The notes: generated by a model not told the origin, from the sequence alone. A DNA stretch of 64,000 bases from Ricinus communis (GCF_019578655.1 NC_063256.1:14446001-14510000); one strand, 5' to 3'. Positions 45,042 through 57,699 are shown, counted from the first letter of the stretch. Translations and numbers: made by a program.

Positions 45042-45629
45042 CTTGAACCACTGAAACCCATCCTTTAATATGCGAAATAGTCTCCCAAAGTTGAATATCG
45101 AAGTCTAAAAAGGGGTGGCTCATGCGCGTATATGAGATCTAAAGTCAAAAAATTGAATCCTAGCAAAATAAATCAGATTTGCCTATATAAATGTCTTAGC
45201 ACGGCTGTGGTCAAGCTCGTGTTGGTTAGCACAAGTGGAGTCCAAGCCGTGCTGGACCTTCGAGTCCCAAAAATCAGCCACTTCTCCTTGACTATGCCCT
45301 CGCTGGTGCTGAGCCACCACGGGCCGTGATGGAGACAGTGGTGGCCTCGAAAACCATGTCGAAAGGTCATCTTTTAGGATCAAATGTCGATGGTTCAACA
45401 CGCCTAGAGTCCAGGTCGTGTTCAACCTTGAAATGCTAGCCTTTGCTCAATTTTGATGGATTTTGGTCCGTATTTGCACGTATCTCCCTCCATTACTGAA
45501 ATGTCCATCAATGATCACATGAAACATGAAAGGAACCAAAACACAAGTGATTCTGGCATAAAACAAGATAACTATGCAAGAAAATGGAAGTAATTGGGCA
45601 TATAAACATGTGTAACATAATGCATATCA
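45042..45629 (-). repeat. 3' LTR of Athila-like element, truncated
   Basis: 588 bp match 61137-61724 end to end with few differences. On the minus strand it starts TGATATGCAT just after the polypurine tract and stops at CTTGAACC, where 25S rRNA sequence begins. The remaining 840 bp (R-U5 side) are missing. Confidence 0.9.
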
Positions 45630-45646
45630 AATCACCCCACACTTAA
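45630..45646 (-). other. polypurine tract of Athila-like element
   Basis: Minus-strand TTAAGTGTGGGGTGATT immediately precedes the 3' LTR. The same AAGTGTGGGG core precedes the nested element's LTR and occurs again near 47100. Confidence 0.75.
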
Positions 45647-47340
45647 GCTTTTGCTTGTCCTTAAGCAATCAATAACTCAATACATATGCAAGCAACAATC
45701 ACCCCTCAAAATCTATTCTAAGGCTCACAACTTAACCTTATTCAACATATAAAGAATGAAACTCAAGGAGCTAAACGAATCATACACCTTCAAAGAAGAA
45801 TTATAATAATACCATCTCGAAGTACAACTTATATAATAACTCAGCATTAAAGACTAGGAACCACTGCCTCACAGGGATCTCTCAAATCACTCACAGTGTT
45901 TACAGGTAAACAAGAGGATTCCCTCAATGCAGCTGCATAAAACCTGTTTACCATAAGCTTGCTCATAAACCCCATCTTCGCTACTGCGAATAAATGAATA
46001 CCAAAATCAAAGGGTCTTTACAAGGGTTGAAATGTGGCTAAGGTAAAGGTAAGAAAACTTGGATAGAAGTGTAAAGTATATTGAAAAATCATGTAATTAT
46101 TTAGAATGAAATGCTTCAGGAGCTGAATGCCAAATCAACAAAAGTAATCACTAAGCCTTATTTGAAGTAGAGGATGCTCAAAAGAATTGAATCCAAAAGA
46201 GAAAAGAGCTAAGAAAGAAGCACAATAAAATTATTATATATATATATATGCCACAGCAGCTTACACAGGGGTTGCATGGTTAATGACACAAACAACGAGA
46301 ATGGTTATACAATTTGGATTAAAGGGAGCATCAAAGAATGATTAAAAAGACTAAGTGAATTTATAACAAAATTAGGCACTATGATTTCATAAAAGAAGAA
46401 GCATAACACATAATTATTTAGTATATAGGGTGAAAGAAAAGATAAATGTAGAGAATGGTATAAATATAGCGTATAGGTGTAAATCATGAAGAAAAGGTTA
46501 AGGCTAAAAACTAGCTGACTAATGGAGACAAAGGGTAGGTTTTTAGCTAGATGTGGTGAATCCTAAGTTGCCCAAATCATTTAATGGTATTCAAAAATTC
46601 ATGTAACCTCAACAAGTATTATAGAGCAAGTTCTAGAAACAAAATTGAGTACATCGCACACTCAAACAAGAAAAATCATGAGCATAATTTGCAATGGATG
46701 CTCAAATTTTAGTTCAAAAACTCACGTTTGAAGTGGCTAGAATTTGCAATTGGTTCCCAGACTTATCAATTGAATCATAATATAAATTGTATAAGAGATT
46801 GGCATAATCAAAGTTCAAAGATAAAGGCTGAAAATTTGCAAAGAACTCGAGCAACAACGGTTTAACTCGGCCAAAGTGACATATTGAATACAGTGAAATT
46901 GCTTTCCAAGAACAAAAGTCGAGAGGGACAATCAATTACAAGTGTGTGAATTAAATCATTAATTACAAAAGAACAAATTAAGCTTAAACGACATGAAGAA
47001 CCTAGGTCCTAACATCCTAAGAGTAGTCAATTATCATTGCTTAAACACAACATATGCGAATAAATACAATCAAGGGATAATAAAACCATAGATTCCCACC
47101 CCACACTTGAATAGAACACTGCCCCCAGTATTAGAAAAAGTGGGTATATAACACAGCTAGCACATAAGAATAATGAAGATCATATTAAATGTACATAGCA
47201 TAAGGGCAAGAAAAAGTGTTCAACTAAAATAACATAAAATGAAAGAAAAAGGAAAGAAAATAAAATAAAATAAAAATGCAAAAGAAACGAAAATAAAATA
47301 AAAAATAAAGAAAGAAAATAAAAAGGAAAAGGAAAACAAA
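45647..47340 (-). other. non-coding 3' region of Athila-like element
   Basis: AT-rich, no long frame. Blocks are shared with the nested element's 54970-56340 (for example the TCACTCA.AGTGTTTA block and the CCCACACTTGAA...CACTG.CCCCAGT block), so both elements descend from one family. Confidence 0.7.
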
Positions 47341-47349
47341 TAGAACATA

Positions 47350-48640
47350 AATTTTTCACTGCTGGTAGTCTGCCGGAGGCACATCCTCACTGGCTAGATT
47401 GGCTGGAGGGTGAGGAGTAGGGGAAGGCATTGAAGGAGGCGGTGGTGGTAGTGGCACAGGATCCATGAAACAACCTGCTAAATCAAACTCCATGTCATCA
47501 ATGAGTCGCTAAGATTGTGCTCTGGAATCTACCATCTTTTGTATCTGCTCCGCCATGAGGTCCGTCTGGGTGTCCTGCCTATCCAATCCATGCATAAGCT
47601 GCTGCAGTATATCATTTAACCCCTGGAACTGTGCCCTACTCTCATCTTGAAACTGCCCAAACTCCTTCCTGTGCTGCACAAACTCAGTATAGTGCTACTG
47701 ATGTAAATCATAAACTCGATCTAGTCGGTCAGCCAAAGCACTAATCTGAGCACTCGATGTCCCTGCAGAGTAAGAAGAGGAAGCTCTAGATGTAGGTATA
47801 AATACTCTAGCTGGGTTAGGAATCCTAACACCTGGAGTCTCAGCAGTAGGGTCTTGAGCTCCTCGAGCTGCTGCCTCTCTAGCCTCCCTAACTATTGCAC
47901 TGACGAGCTTGTACTCAATCCCATGTAGGTGTCGAGTGGCCGTGATCATTTGTCTAAATATCGCCAATCTGAGAAAGCTCGGCTAGATAGTCCTCTAGTA
48001 CATCCAATCTCTTGGCAAATCTAGTCACATATGAGCCAAAACAGCAATGCATTTTCTTCTGGGCGTCGACTATGAAGGAACGGACTTGACGAATAAACAA
48101 ATACCCTATGTCAAGCTTCTTACGGTGTTACATAGCCCAAAAAATGAATACATCGGTCTGTGTGACCGCTTTAAAACTATCTCCTTGGCCTGTAATAGTG
48201 TAAGCTAGAAGTGCATGAAGATAGCGGAGATGATCTGGAAGGCTAGACGCCTTAGACCTGCTGAGATAGTACGGTTCTAGCCTGAGTATGATTAAATCCC
48301 ACATGGTGTTGTACGAGATAGGGTGGACGGAGATGCATCCCTGATATTTCTTTCCTGAGATCTCCTGCTCAGTCCATAAACCCAAGTGCATCATAAACTG
48401 CGGAACTGACATTGAGAACTCCCTTCCTCCGAGTCTAAAGTAACCGCATCGTCGATGCCGCCAGGATCCGTCAGTAGGAAGAAGGTGCTTAGAAATTCAA
48501 TGGTGAGCTCGCGGTAGGTAGGCTCAATGATGTCGAAGAAGCGTGCGTAAGGTAGTGTGTCAAATAGTGCACGAACATCCTGAGCCAATCCAACTCTCTC
48601 TAGGGATACAAAATCAATGCATCGTCCGACCATTACTTGC
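47350..48640 (-). pseudogene. Athila ORF-1-type frame downstream of integrase
   Basis: Three minus-strand pieces (48391-48633, 48128-48412, 47695-47967) read in order. ARFFDIIEPTYRELTIEFLS is followed by a block with CISVHPISYNTMWDLIIL and LHALLAYTITGQ, and then a Ser/Pro/Ala-rich tail and a Gln-rich, coiled-coil-like end (QLMHGLDRQDTQ). This resembles the Athila ORF-1 family, whose molecular role is unknown; it sits in the env-like position 3' of pol. Frames shift between the pieces, and stops lie near 47518 and 47695. Assignment is by overall likeness. Confidence 0.65.
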
Positions 48641-49562
48641 TTCCATCTCAGACTTAGAAGCAGGTCTCGTTATCAGCATTTTGAAATGTCCATAAGCGAA
48701 GTCGAGCAGGTGCAGGTGGATTTGCAGCTGCTATTCTTCTTACTCGAACTAACTCTTGTTGTGGTGGGGTGCTGGTGCTGGTGGTTGCCCAGGTGAAAGT
48801 GAAGTAGAAGAAGAAGTTCCCTCACCACATGAGCGCTTGCTAGTAGCGACGCATTATGGTTGCTAGCAACAGGCTTGATCTCGGTCCCTCATATTGCCTA
48901 ATAAAATCAATCATTAGTAATCGAACAAGTAATCAAGTTAACACAAATTCCACCGAGAATTTAGCAGCATAACGGCTAGAAATTGATTAACATAAAACTT
49001 TAGGCATAACACTAAGACTAAAGCCTTAATTTCCTGCAGAAAACTAATGCCCAATGGCATTCCAACCCACAATATTAATCACCAAATAAAGAGAATTTAT
49101 GCTATGAATTTATCAAAATAAAATACCATAAATTAACTTTAATACTCCCGAACTCCACACTTAGCATGTCATTATTAAAATCATACAAATAGAACAACTA
49201 ATCTGAGCTAATTATAATCTAAATCAAACTCGAGCAGTGTAAATAAAAATAAAAATAAAAATAAACCAATCAAAGCAATAAATATTGACAAAATACTAGC
49301 AATTAAAAGGAAGTGATGCAAATAATATATAAGATAACAAAAATTGCATACCAAAATACTTGAGGATAGCAAAATTTCCTAAATAATAAAAAAATACATA
49401 AAGAACTCAAACTTAACCAAATAAAAAGGCAAAAGGCGAAGAAAATTACTTGAAATTGCCGTGACAGGTAAGAAAATTGAGAAAAAGAAGGAAAGCACCT
49501 TAAAACTTAGTGAGGGAAACTTGTAAGAGGTTAGAAATGGCCCTTATTTATAGTCACGGGGG
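48641..49562 (-). other. AT-rich region between Athila frames and tandem repeats
   Basis: Nothing recognised. The end near 48780-48870 may hold the start of the downstream frame. Confidence 0.4.
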
Positions 49563-49970
49563 TCAACACGAGCGAAGGCATGGCCGTGCTGGTTAGCACG
49601 GCCTGGACTCGGCCCGTGCTAAAGCTTGAAGTGCCTACTACGTGCATATTCAACACGGGTAAGGGCGTGGCCGTGCTGATCAGCACAACCTGCTGTTACT
49701 GCCCATGGTGCCTTCAGAAGCCGTGGTGGACAACCATTTCCAAGCCGCTCCACGTGCATATTCAGCATGGGCAAGGGTAGGCGGTGCTGATCAGCACGGC
49801 CTGGTGTTACAGCTCGTGGTGCCTTCAAAAACCGTGGTGGATAACCATTCCCAAAATCTTCTACTTGCACAATCATCACGGGTTGGACTCCGGCCGTGCT
49901 GATCAGCACGACCTAGTGTTGCAACCCGTGATGCCCACGAAAGCCGTGGTGAACCATTAAAATCCAAGCT
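49563..49970. repeat. ~112-bp tandem repeat with CACGGCC palindromes, about 3.7 copies
   Basis: Units begin at 49641, 49753 and 49864 (CGTGCATATTCA or variant), with a partial unit before. Each holds a GCTGATCAGC core flanked by GGCCGT/ACGGCC, forming a 20- to 22-base palindrome that is nearly perfect in each copy. The motif family CACGGCC also fills the LTRs of this and the nested element. Confidence 0.9.
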
Positions 49971-50289
49971 TTTCCTTGTCCTTCTTCAGCAGGGCCTTTA
50001 CTCCGATCGTACTGAACCTCCAAGTTCGACATCTCGAACTGCCCAACTCCCTGCCTGCATTCAACACACATACATACACATTCAGGCTATAATTCAAGTA
50101 AATATGTATCAAACAATGAAGCTAATATTCACCAATCACTAAAAATCTGACTTAAGTTATTAAAAACCTAGCTTTAAATAATTAAGTTTAGTAATTAAGC
50201 AAGTGCTCTAACTACCACCAAACATGCAAACGATTGATAAAAAAGATATAAAGCTAAATATGGGAATGCCTCCCAAAGGCGCTTTTTTT

Positions 50290-51520
50290 TGGTTGAGTCT
50301 TTTAGCTGGACTTAAAACCAGACCAATCTTGCGGGAAAAGCACCATGTTCACTCGCTCCTCAGCTTCTAGTTAGTTCTTGTGATAGTGCTTCAGCCTATG
50401 CCCATTAACCTTGAAGTCTCCCTTCTCCGGATGATGTAGCTCCGTTGTGCCATATTGAAAGACTTGCTTGACTACGAACGGTCCTGACCATCAGCTCTTC
50501 AGCTTACTTGTAAACAACCGAAGACGTGAGTTATATAAAAGAACCCTGTCTCCAACTTTGAACTCTTTCGAGCCTTTCAGTCATTAATCGTGCCACTTCT
50601 TCGTCCTAGCTTTATAAATTAGGGAGTTGTCACAAGCTTGCTGACGCCACTCCTCTAACTCATCTAGCTGTCGTCTTTCTTTACTTGTAGAATCAATACT
50701 AAAATTGCATGATTTCAAAGCCCAAAAAGCCCTGTGTCCAATTCAATAGGTAGATGAGACGTCTTACAATAAACTAGCCTATATGGTGTAAAACCAATAA
50801 AAGTCCTATAGGCTGTTCTAAAAGCCTATAATGCATCATCTAACTTAGCAGCACAATTGTTCCTACTAGTCCCCATGGTTCTCTCTAGAATGCATTTTAA
50901 ACCTTTATTAGTTACCTCCACTTGCCCACTAGTTTGTGGGTGATAGGGTCTAGAGAACCGATGTGTGACCCCATAGCGTTTAAGTACTTTCCCTTGTTAG
51001 GTATTACAAAAATGGGCCTTCCTGTACTAATCAATGCTTTAGGTGTACCAAACCTAGCAACTAATTTACTGAGGAACCTAGCAACTACCCTGGCATCATC
51101 AATGGGAAAGGCTTGTGCCTCTGGCCACTTAGAAAAATACTCAACAGCCACAAGTATGTACTTATTTCCATAAGAAGAAGGAAAGGGTCCCATGAAGTCG
51201 ATGCCCCAAACATCAAAAATCTCAACAACTTGTATACTAGTCTGAGGCATCTCATCATGGGAAGAGATGTTACCTGACCGCTGGCATGCATCACAAACTT
51301 GGACAAAGGCTCTCGCATCCTGAAAGATCGTAGGCTAGTAGAATCCCGCATCCAACACCTTCCTAGCTGTATGATTGACCGCCTGATGGCCTCCAGTTGG
51401 TCTCTCATAGCAATGCTTAAGGATTTTGAGAGTTTCCTCCCCATATACACATCGCCAAATCACTTGATCTGCATAAACACGAAACAGAAAGGGGTTTTCC
51501 CAAATGTAGTATTTCAAGTC
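50290..51520 (-). pseudogene. Athila-like integrase
   Basis: Minus strand. The zinc-binding part reads HCYERPTGGHQ and then CDACQRSGN. The catalytic core shows [12 protein letters not shown] and [16 protein letters not shown], and, after a one-base deletion that destroys the second-aspartate context (normal S-D; here ST), [13 protein letters not shown], which holds the glutamate. A conserved Trp before the zinc CxxC is a TAG stop. The tail with KRLNQKKAPLGGIP (about 50275) is the usual end before the 3' region. Stops and shifts make it non-functional. Confidence 0.88.
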
Positions 51521-51538
51521 AGTAAAGACTTTCTTCTT

Positions 51539-52977
51539 TTATTGATATGTCATACCCTTTGGTAGGACCCTTGCAACCAAATAATTTGCATAATCCAAAA
51601 ACCAAGGGGAATCGATGTATACCTGCAATGAAAATAAATGCTCATCAGGGAAACTATCATCAATGGCTCTCTCATCAAGTGTCGGCAAGCTCGAGTTCTC
51701 CAACCTCGATAAGTGATCCGCTGCCAAGTTTTCAGTGCCCTTTTTATCCTTGATTTCTATATCAAACTCCCGCAAGAGTAAAATCCATCTAATCAGTCTT
51801 GGTTTAGCATCATTCTTTTCGAACAAGTACCTCAATTCCGAAGGGTCTGTATAGACGATGGTCTTTGATAGCACAAGGTTTGAACGGAACTTGTTGAAGG
51901 CATAAACCACAGCTAACAGCTCATTCTCAGTGGTAGTATAGTCTCTTAGGCATCTATCAGTATCTTGCTAGCATAATAGATAGGTTGGAACTTCTTCTCA
52001 ACCCGTTGTCCAAGAATAGCTCCACCTGCATAGTCATTAGCATAGCATATAAGTTCAAAGGGCAGCCTCCAATCAGGTGAAACCATGATAGGAGCTGTGG
52101 TTAGTAGCTTTTTTAATAACTCAAAAGCCTGTAGCCAATCCGAATCAAACACAAAATGTACATCCTTAACAAGCAATTGAGTAAGAGGCCTAGCTATCTT
52201 AGAAAAATCCTTAATGAATCTCCCATAAAAGTCAGTATGCCCGAGGAAGCTCCTAACAACCTTAATAGAACTAATGGGTGGCAATTTCAATATGGTCTAT
52301 ACCTTAGCTCTATCTACCTCCATCCCCGCTGTGAAATCTTATGCCCCAACACAATACCTTCTCTCACCATAAAATGACATTTTTCCTAATTAAGAACAAA
52401 ATTTGCCTCAACACATCATGCAAGCATGCGCTCTAAATTAGACAAATAGTGTGAGAAAGAGTTACCAAACACTGAGAAGTCATCCATGAAAACCTCCATA
52501 GACTCCTCAATCATATCGTGGAAAATTGCCATCATACATCTTTGAAAAGTGGCAGGTGCATTGCATAAACCAAATGGCATCCTCTGTTATACAAACATCC
52601 CATAGGGGAAAGTAAAGGTTGTCTTCTCCTGGTCCTCAAGTGCGATTGGTATTTGGAAATAACCTGAAGAACCATCAAGAAAATAGTAAAACATATGGCT
52701 CGATAAACGCTCAAGCATCTGATTAATAAATGGAAGGGGAAAGTAGTCCTTCCAGGTTGCATCATTTAGCCTCTTGTAATCGATGCAAACCCGAAAACTA
52801 TTACCGTCCTTATTGCTATCAACTCGTCCTTCTCATTCTTTGTTATAGTCATCCCTCCTTTCTTTGGCATAACTTGTACAGGACTCACCCACGAGCTATC
52901 AGATATGGGATAATCAAATCTGAATCAAGAAGTTTAATTACCTCATTTTTCACCACCTCCTTTATGTTCGGGTTAAG
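51539..52977 (-). pseudogene. Athila-like reverse transcriptase and RNase H
   Basis: Minus strand. After many early stops (52550-52977), the catalytic EVFMDDFSVFG block is visible at about 52470-52500, VDRAKV at about 52315, RSFLGHTDFYGRFIKDFSKI at about 52200, and RNase H as ELICYANDYAGGAILGQR (first Asp replaced: YAND for the usual DASD) and [18 protein letters not shown] with AADHLSRLE. Frames change near 51930 and 52290. The protein would copy element RNA; this copy cannot. Confidence 0.88.
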
Positions 52978-53520
52978 TCATCTTTGTGGCTGCACCACTA
53001 GCCTGAAACTATCCTCCATTAGTATCTTGTGCCAACAAAAACTGGGGTTGATTCCAGGGATGTCCGCAATTTTATATGCTAAGGCCGTGGGGTACTTCCT
53101 AAGAGACAATAACGTCATCTCCCTCTCCTCAGGAGTCAAGTCTGCTGCAAAAATAACTGGCAGCCTCTTTACCTCATCCAAGTAGGCAAAACTCAGGTGC
53201 TTGGGTAGTTCCTTCAACTCTAGGAGTAGGGGGTCCTCAATTGAAGGTTTCACCTTCTGCACATCTGACCTATCAAGAGAAACAAACGGGTCAGTAGAAC
53301 GGTTGGGCTCACAAGCCAGCAAACAAGCGAGTTGTTCCAACACTTGCTCGTTGGACAACTCCTTCTCATCTCCCTGCAATGCAACCTGCAAAGGATCATT
53401 AAGCAAAATCTCCTGCATATGAGACTCAACAACATCATCCAGGACATCCATAAAAAATACAATATCATCATGGTCTAGGGAATATCTCATGAAAGTCACT
53501 AAGTCAAAGGTGATAGTCTC
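52978..53520 (-). pseudogene. Athila-like pol linker between protease and RT
   Basis: Minus strand. The 173-residue open stretch contains ELSNEQVLEQL, then KPSIEDPLLLELKELPKHLS and IADIPGINPSFCWHKILMED, the linker and RT N-terminus typical of Athila/Tat pol. Its upstream end at 53520 is cut by the nested element; protease resumes at 57949. Confidence 0.85.
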
Positions 53521-53529
53521 GTCATCTAC

Positions 53530-54951
53530 TGATGTGTGCTATCTGTGTTAGCTACAATCTAAGGCAGTATACCTATCGATGCAGTCTAGCACTAATCACG
53601 AGTATCAAGGTCGTATTCCTCGAGAAAGTGAAAGCCCAGAGTTACTCCTTTGTTCTTTGTTATATTAACCTAAAATGAATGTTAAATAATTTCTAAACTA
53701 CCTAATAGCTACAAGCTAAGTTCTAAGGGAGATGCACGAGTAATTGATAACTAAAATAACCAAGACAAGAAAGCAAACCCAAAGGGAACCTAAACCAATT
53801 GGCAATCAAACAAAAGATAAAGGATTGGTGAGTCTAATTATGCTACCATGGACGAATTCTTAACCGAATTCGGTTTCTCTCTCTCGATAACCGAATTCCT
53901 AAATCTAATAACCTAAAGTTGGAATCTCTTCCTAACGATTGATTCTTAAATTAGCATTAAGCTTTAATCCGCCTCTATTAAGCTTTGTTAATTCTTAATT
54001 CGGCTAGTTAATTATCCTTATCTCTAAGCGATTATTAACCAGTTCTTGCTATTCAAAATTCCAAATGCCAAATGGACTTCTCAATCACACAAAGCAATCT
54101 AAACACACAATTCACAACGTCTCATGAATAATGATTATCTTATTAATACTGAAAGCAAGAAGAATACAAAACTAACCCAAACAATCCAACAATATAATAT
54201 CAAGCCAACATAGTAAAGAAATCCCAATGGATTTAATCAATCTAGCTAATCATGTTCATTATCAAAATACACAAGAATTCAATTACAACAATGAGCAAAG
54301 GTAGAGAAAACCCGATTACACCCTTGGATGAGAGTAAACAACCCCAATTCCTCTTGCTCAATCTTGAATCGATCCTTGTTCCTCTTGCTCGATTTGAAAA
54401 CCAATCAACGAACCTCGCCCAATCTTCGATCTTTAAAGGGAATCCGATTGAAACCTTGATCCAAATCTCCTTTTCCCTTGGTTCCAGCTCAGGAAACCCT
54501 TACGGAGAGAAAAATTTGGGTTTGGGACGTTCTCCCCCGCTCTTCTTTTTTTCTTTCCTCTCTTCATTCTTTTAATTAATTCCCCCTGTCGCCGCCAACA
54601 CGACCATGTTACTGGCCGTGTTGGGAACACGGTTTGGTGTTCCTGGCCGTGTTACTCTCTGTGGCCGTGCACCATAAGATCTACTTCTTTTTTGATGTTT
54701 GACACGGCCGTGTTGGTGCCTGTGTTGGGAACATGGCCATGTTCAGCTTCCTCATGCTCGTACTTAGCTTGTTTCGGCAGTTTTGACGTCCAATTATGCT
54801 CCAATTCTTCCCTTTATCATTCTGTGACTTCTTTTGGACCTAATGCACACAAACAGACTCATGGGGTGAGTGTTGGGACCAATTCACATCCAAATGTCTA
54901 TAAAATCAATCTTAAAAACCCCGTTTAGATGCGTGTATTTTACACACATCA
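53530..54951 (-). repeat. 3' LTR of nested element
   Basis: 1422 bp with TGATGTGTGT...CACACATCA termini on the minus strand. Its last 249 bp recur at 57700-57948. Much of it aligns with the outer LTR (60297 onward) at lower identity. CACGGCC motifs cluster at 54590-54740. Confidence 0.9.
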
Positions 54952-54967
54952 AATAACCCCACACTTA
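54952..54967 (-). other. polypurine tract of nested element
   Basis: Minus-strand TAAGTGTGGGGTTATT precedes the LTR start. Confidence 0.75.
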
Positions 54968-56489
54968 GCTCATTGCTTGTCCTCAAGCAATCAAAAGTAA
55001 AATAAGGAAAATAAACCACTAAGAAACAATACTTAAACTGACAGACAAGCTAGAGAGCTCCTCCACATATCCTAAACAAGCGTAAGTCAAACAAAAAGAA
55101 ACGAAGCAATCAATTCAAGTATCGCAACCAAGATGCCAATAATTCGCGAAATACTGTCTTAACAAAATTATTCAGAACCAACTCCTCATCAGATTCACTC
55201 TAAATCACTCAAAGTGTTTAAAGGGTAGTATTTAATCGCTCAATGCATTAACTACTGCCTTACTTACTATATGCTTGCTCTTAAATCCTACTTTTACCAC
55301 TTATGGAGAGTCAACAACTATGTCAAGAGGTCTTTATAAGGGTTGTAATGGGGATTAGGTAGGGGTAGGTAAATTTGGTCAGAGTTGAACCTATGGTGTT
55401 CTGCAATGAAATACATGACATGCACACAAGTCAAAATGATCACAAGGGGTAAACAATGGACAATAGTCTAAGGTGGGAAATAGGAATCAAGTCAAAATGT
55501 TTAGCTCACTTACTTTCTTTCTTTTCATCACCTTTCTCTCTTATTCTTCTATTTGTTTTCTTTTCTTCTTCTTTTTTTCTTTTTTTCTTTTTTTTTTCAT
55601 AAAGGAAGAACATTCACATAATAGAGTGAATTACTTTTGGATTGAAGAAAGCTGCTATAAGATTCCACACTATTCCCGAGACAAAAATTCCCAATAAAAA
55701 TAACTCATGTGCAAAATCATAACCCAAAGCAGAATAAAACTAAGTGGTAATGGAATATAATAAAAAAAATGGTAAAAGAAGGGGTTATCTACATAATCAA
55801 TAAATGAATGAAGGCTATTTGGCTAGAATGAAAAACCTAAGTGCCTCTATCATACCAAAGTGTTAAACTCTCCTTGTGGCCCTCATAAGCATTGCCGAGC
55901 AAGTTCTAAAAGTAAAGACAGTAATTGGCACTCTCAACAAGAAATAAATACAAGCATATAAAGTGTATGCTTACAATTTAGGCTCAATTTCTCACAAGTG
56001 TGCTTTTGAGTAGGTTCCAAACAAAAATCATCAAAATAAAATTAAATAAACCAAAGCAACTTAGTGCAAAACTCAAACTAATTATCTTACATTCTTCTGC
56101 AAAACTCAACACTATCGGTTTTACCCGATCACATGGACATAAACAGGATTTCAAAAGCAAGTCAACAATAAGAGCATCGAAACAAAGTGAGAAATTTTTT
56201 AAAATTTTACAAAAAATTGCACAAAGAATAAACAAATAACTGAGATAGGATAAATATCACCCACCCCACACTTGAAGGACACACTGTCCCCAGTGTACAA
56301 AATATATAAGAAATGAAAAAGGAAAAAGAACTAATACTGCCCTGACTATGGCTTCAGAGTGAAAAGAGGTACATCATTAGAGATATCAGGGCGTTGATTA
56401 GTCTGTGGTAGAGGAGTGGCTGCAAATAATAAAATAAAGACTTAAAATCGAAACTAAAACAAAAATTAAATAAAATATGAAAACTAAAA
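54968..56489 (-). other. non-coding 3' region of nested element
   Basis: No long frame. A T/C-rich tract lies at 55530-55600. Near 56260-56300 the AAGTGTGGGG motif occurs a second time, as in the outer element. Confidence 0.6.
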
Positions 56490-56950
56490 CTAATAAAATA
56501 TCTCAAAACAAAAGGTTAAAATATTAGAGATTAAAGATAAAAATTGGGGTGCCTCCCAAAAGCGCTTCTTTTTTATGTGATGAGTCTTCTTAGCTGGACT
56601 CATGATGAAAAGCAAACGGGCGTGATCGACGACCATCCATCCTTCTTCCAAGGAAATGTCTTCAAGTATCCGCTTAGAGGGATAATCGTCAATTTCCTCT
56701 TCCCGACTGTCAAGCAAGCTGCCAATATGATGGGCAAGACTTGCTCCTCGTATAATTGCACGTAGCCATGATGCTCTAGGGGCTTTTCCAATTTGAAAGC
56801 TGAAGTTTCACCAATTGGAAGGGTCGACAGTTGGGCAATTTCTTCAGGAACCTCGATGGTTTTCTCCAGTCCTTGGCTTGGTTCACTTGCTAGAAGAAAC
56901 TCGAGCTCCTCCAAGACTTGTTCATTGGATAACTCGTGCTCATCTTCCAT
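56490..56950 (-). pseudogene. nested element: linker-like frame fused to post-integrase tail
   Basis: Minus strand. DEHELSNEQVLEELEFLLAS and VLPIILAACLT correspond to the protease-RT linker of the outer element (ELSNEQVLEQL; LPVIFAADLT). A few dozen residues later another frame gives SPAKKTHHIKKKRFWEAPQF, which corresponds to the outer SPAKRLNQKKAPLGGIP that follows integrase. About 2.5 kb of pol is thus missing between neighbouring motifs. Confidence 0.75.
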
Positions 56951-56962
56951 TATCGAAGGGAC

Positions 56963-57544
56963 TTATGGAAAATTCGCCAAAAATTCCTCTAACTGCAACT
57001 CAGCATCATCAACTGTACGTTCTTGTTGACTATCAAGTACCCTCTCTATGTTCTTAATGGAGGCTTGTTGACTTTCAAGTACCCTCTCTGTTTGTTGGAA
57101 TCTATCATCAAGACTTGTAATGAACCTCATCATCAGCTCCTCCGACACTAACTCTTCATCTTGAGTTGAAGGTGCAAGATTAGGCTGCTGAAATTCTGGC
57201 GGTTCTTGGCCATATAAGCTCCACCCAAAGGGTGAATGAATGCTCAACTCTTGATTCTAGGTGCTTCCATACGAGTCATTTGGCCAACTTCCCGTATAAT
57301 TCACCTGTTCATAGTTATAAGAACAATGAGCAACATCACTATATAATGGACAATCATTACTCAAATGTAAACCGCAACAAAATTCACAAAAAACTTGAGA
57401 TGAAAGGATAGGAGTGGAGAGTTGATCGGTAGCCCTGCAAAACGATTCCACTCGAGCTTCTAAAGATGCACGGGTATTCCAATTTTTAGCACTCTCTTGG
57501 TTCCTGATCCCATTTTCCAACGTGTCATACAAAGAGTTTAGCAT
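56963..57544 (-). pseudogene. nested element: gag C-terminal part with knuckle
   Basis: Minus strand. The first piece contains CEFCCGLHLSNDC, an Athila-type knuckle (CX2CX3HX4C), followed by a second piece with a Gln-rich heptad-like stretch (RFQQTERVLESQQASIKNIE) repeated nearly in tandem (RVLDSQQ). A stop and a frame change at 57245-57257 separate the two. The matrix/capsid part of gag is missing. Confidence 0.75.
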
Positions 57545-57675
57545 TGAACCTCCTTATCATCCACTATATGAATCATAAACTTAACTAAATAAATATGTAC
57601 AAATAAAACAGAAATAAAAAAAATAAAAAATGGCTAAATTAACAAATAGCAAATTTCACTCTAGTTTTCAAACAT

Positions 57676-57693
57676 TCCCCGGCAACGGCGCCA
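57676..57693 (-). other. primer binding site of nested element
   Basis: Minus-strand TGGCGCCGTTGCCGGGGA is the tRNA-Asp-type primer site used by Athila/Tat elements, six bases from the LTR end. Confidence 0.85.
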
Positions 57694-57699
57694 AAAACT

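Noticed and set aside
52730..53185. 151-codon plus-strand frame
   Set aside because: Antisense of the Athila pol linker and RT start, which carry the recognisable motifs on the minus strand.
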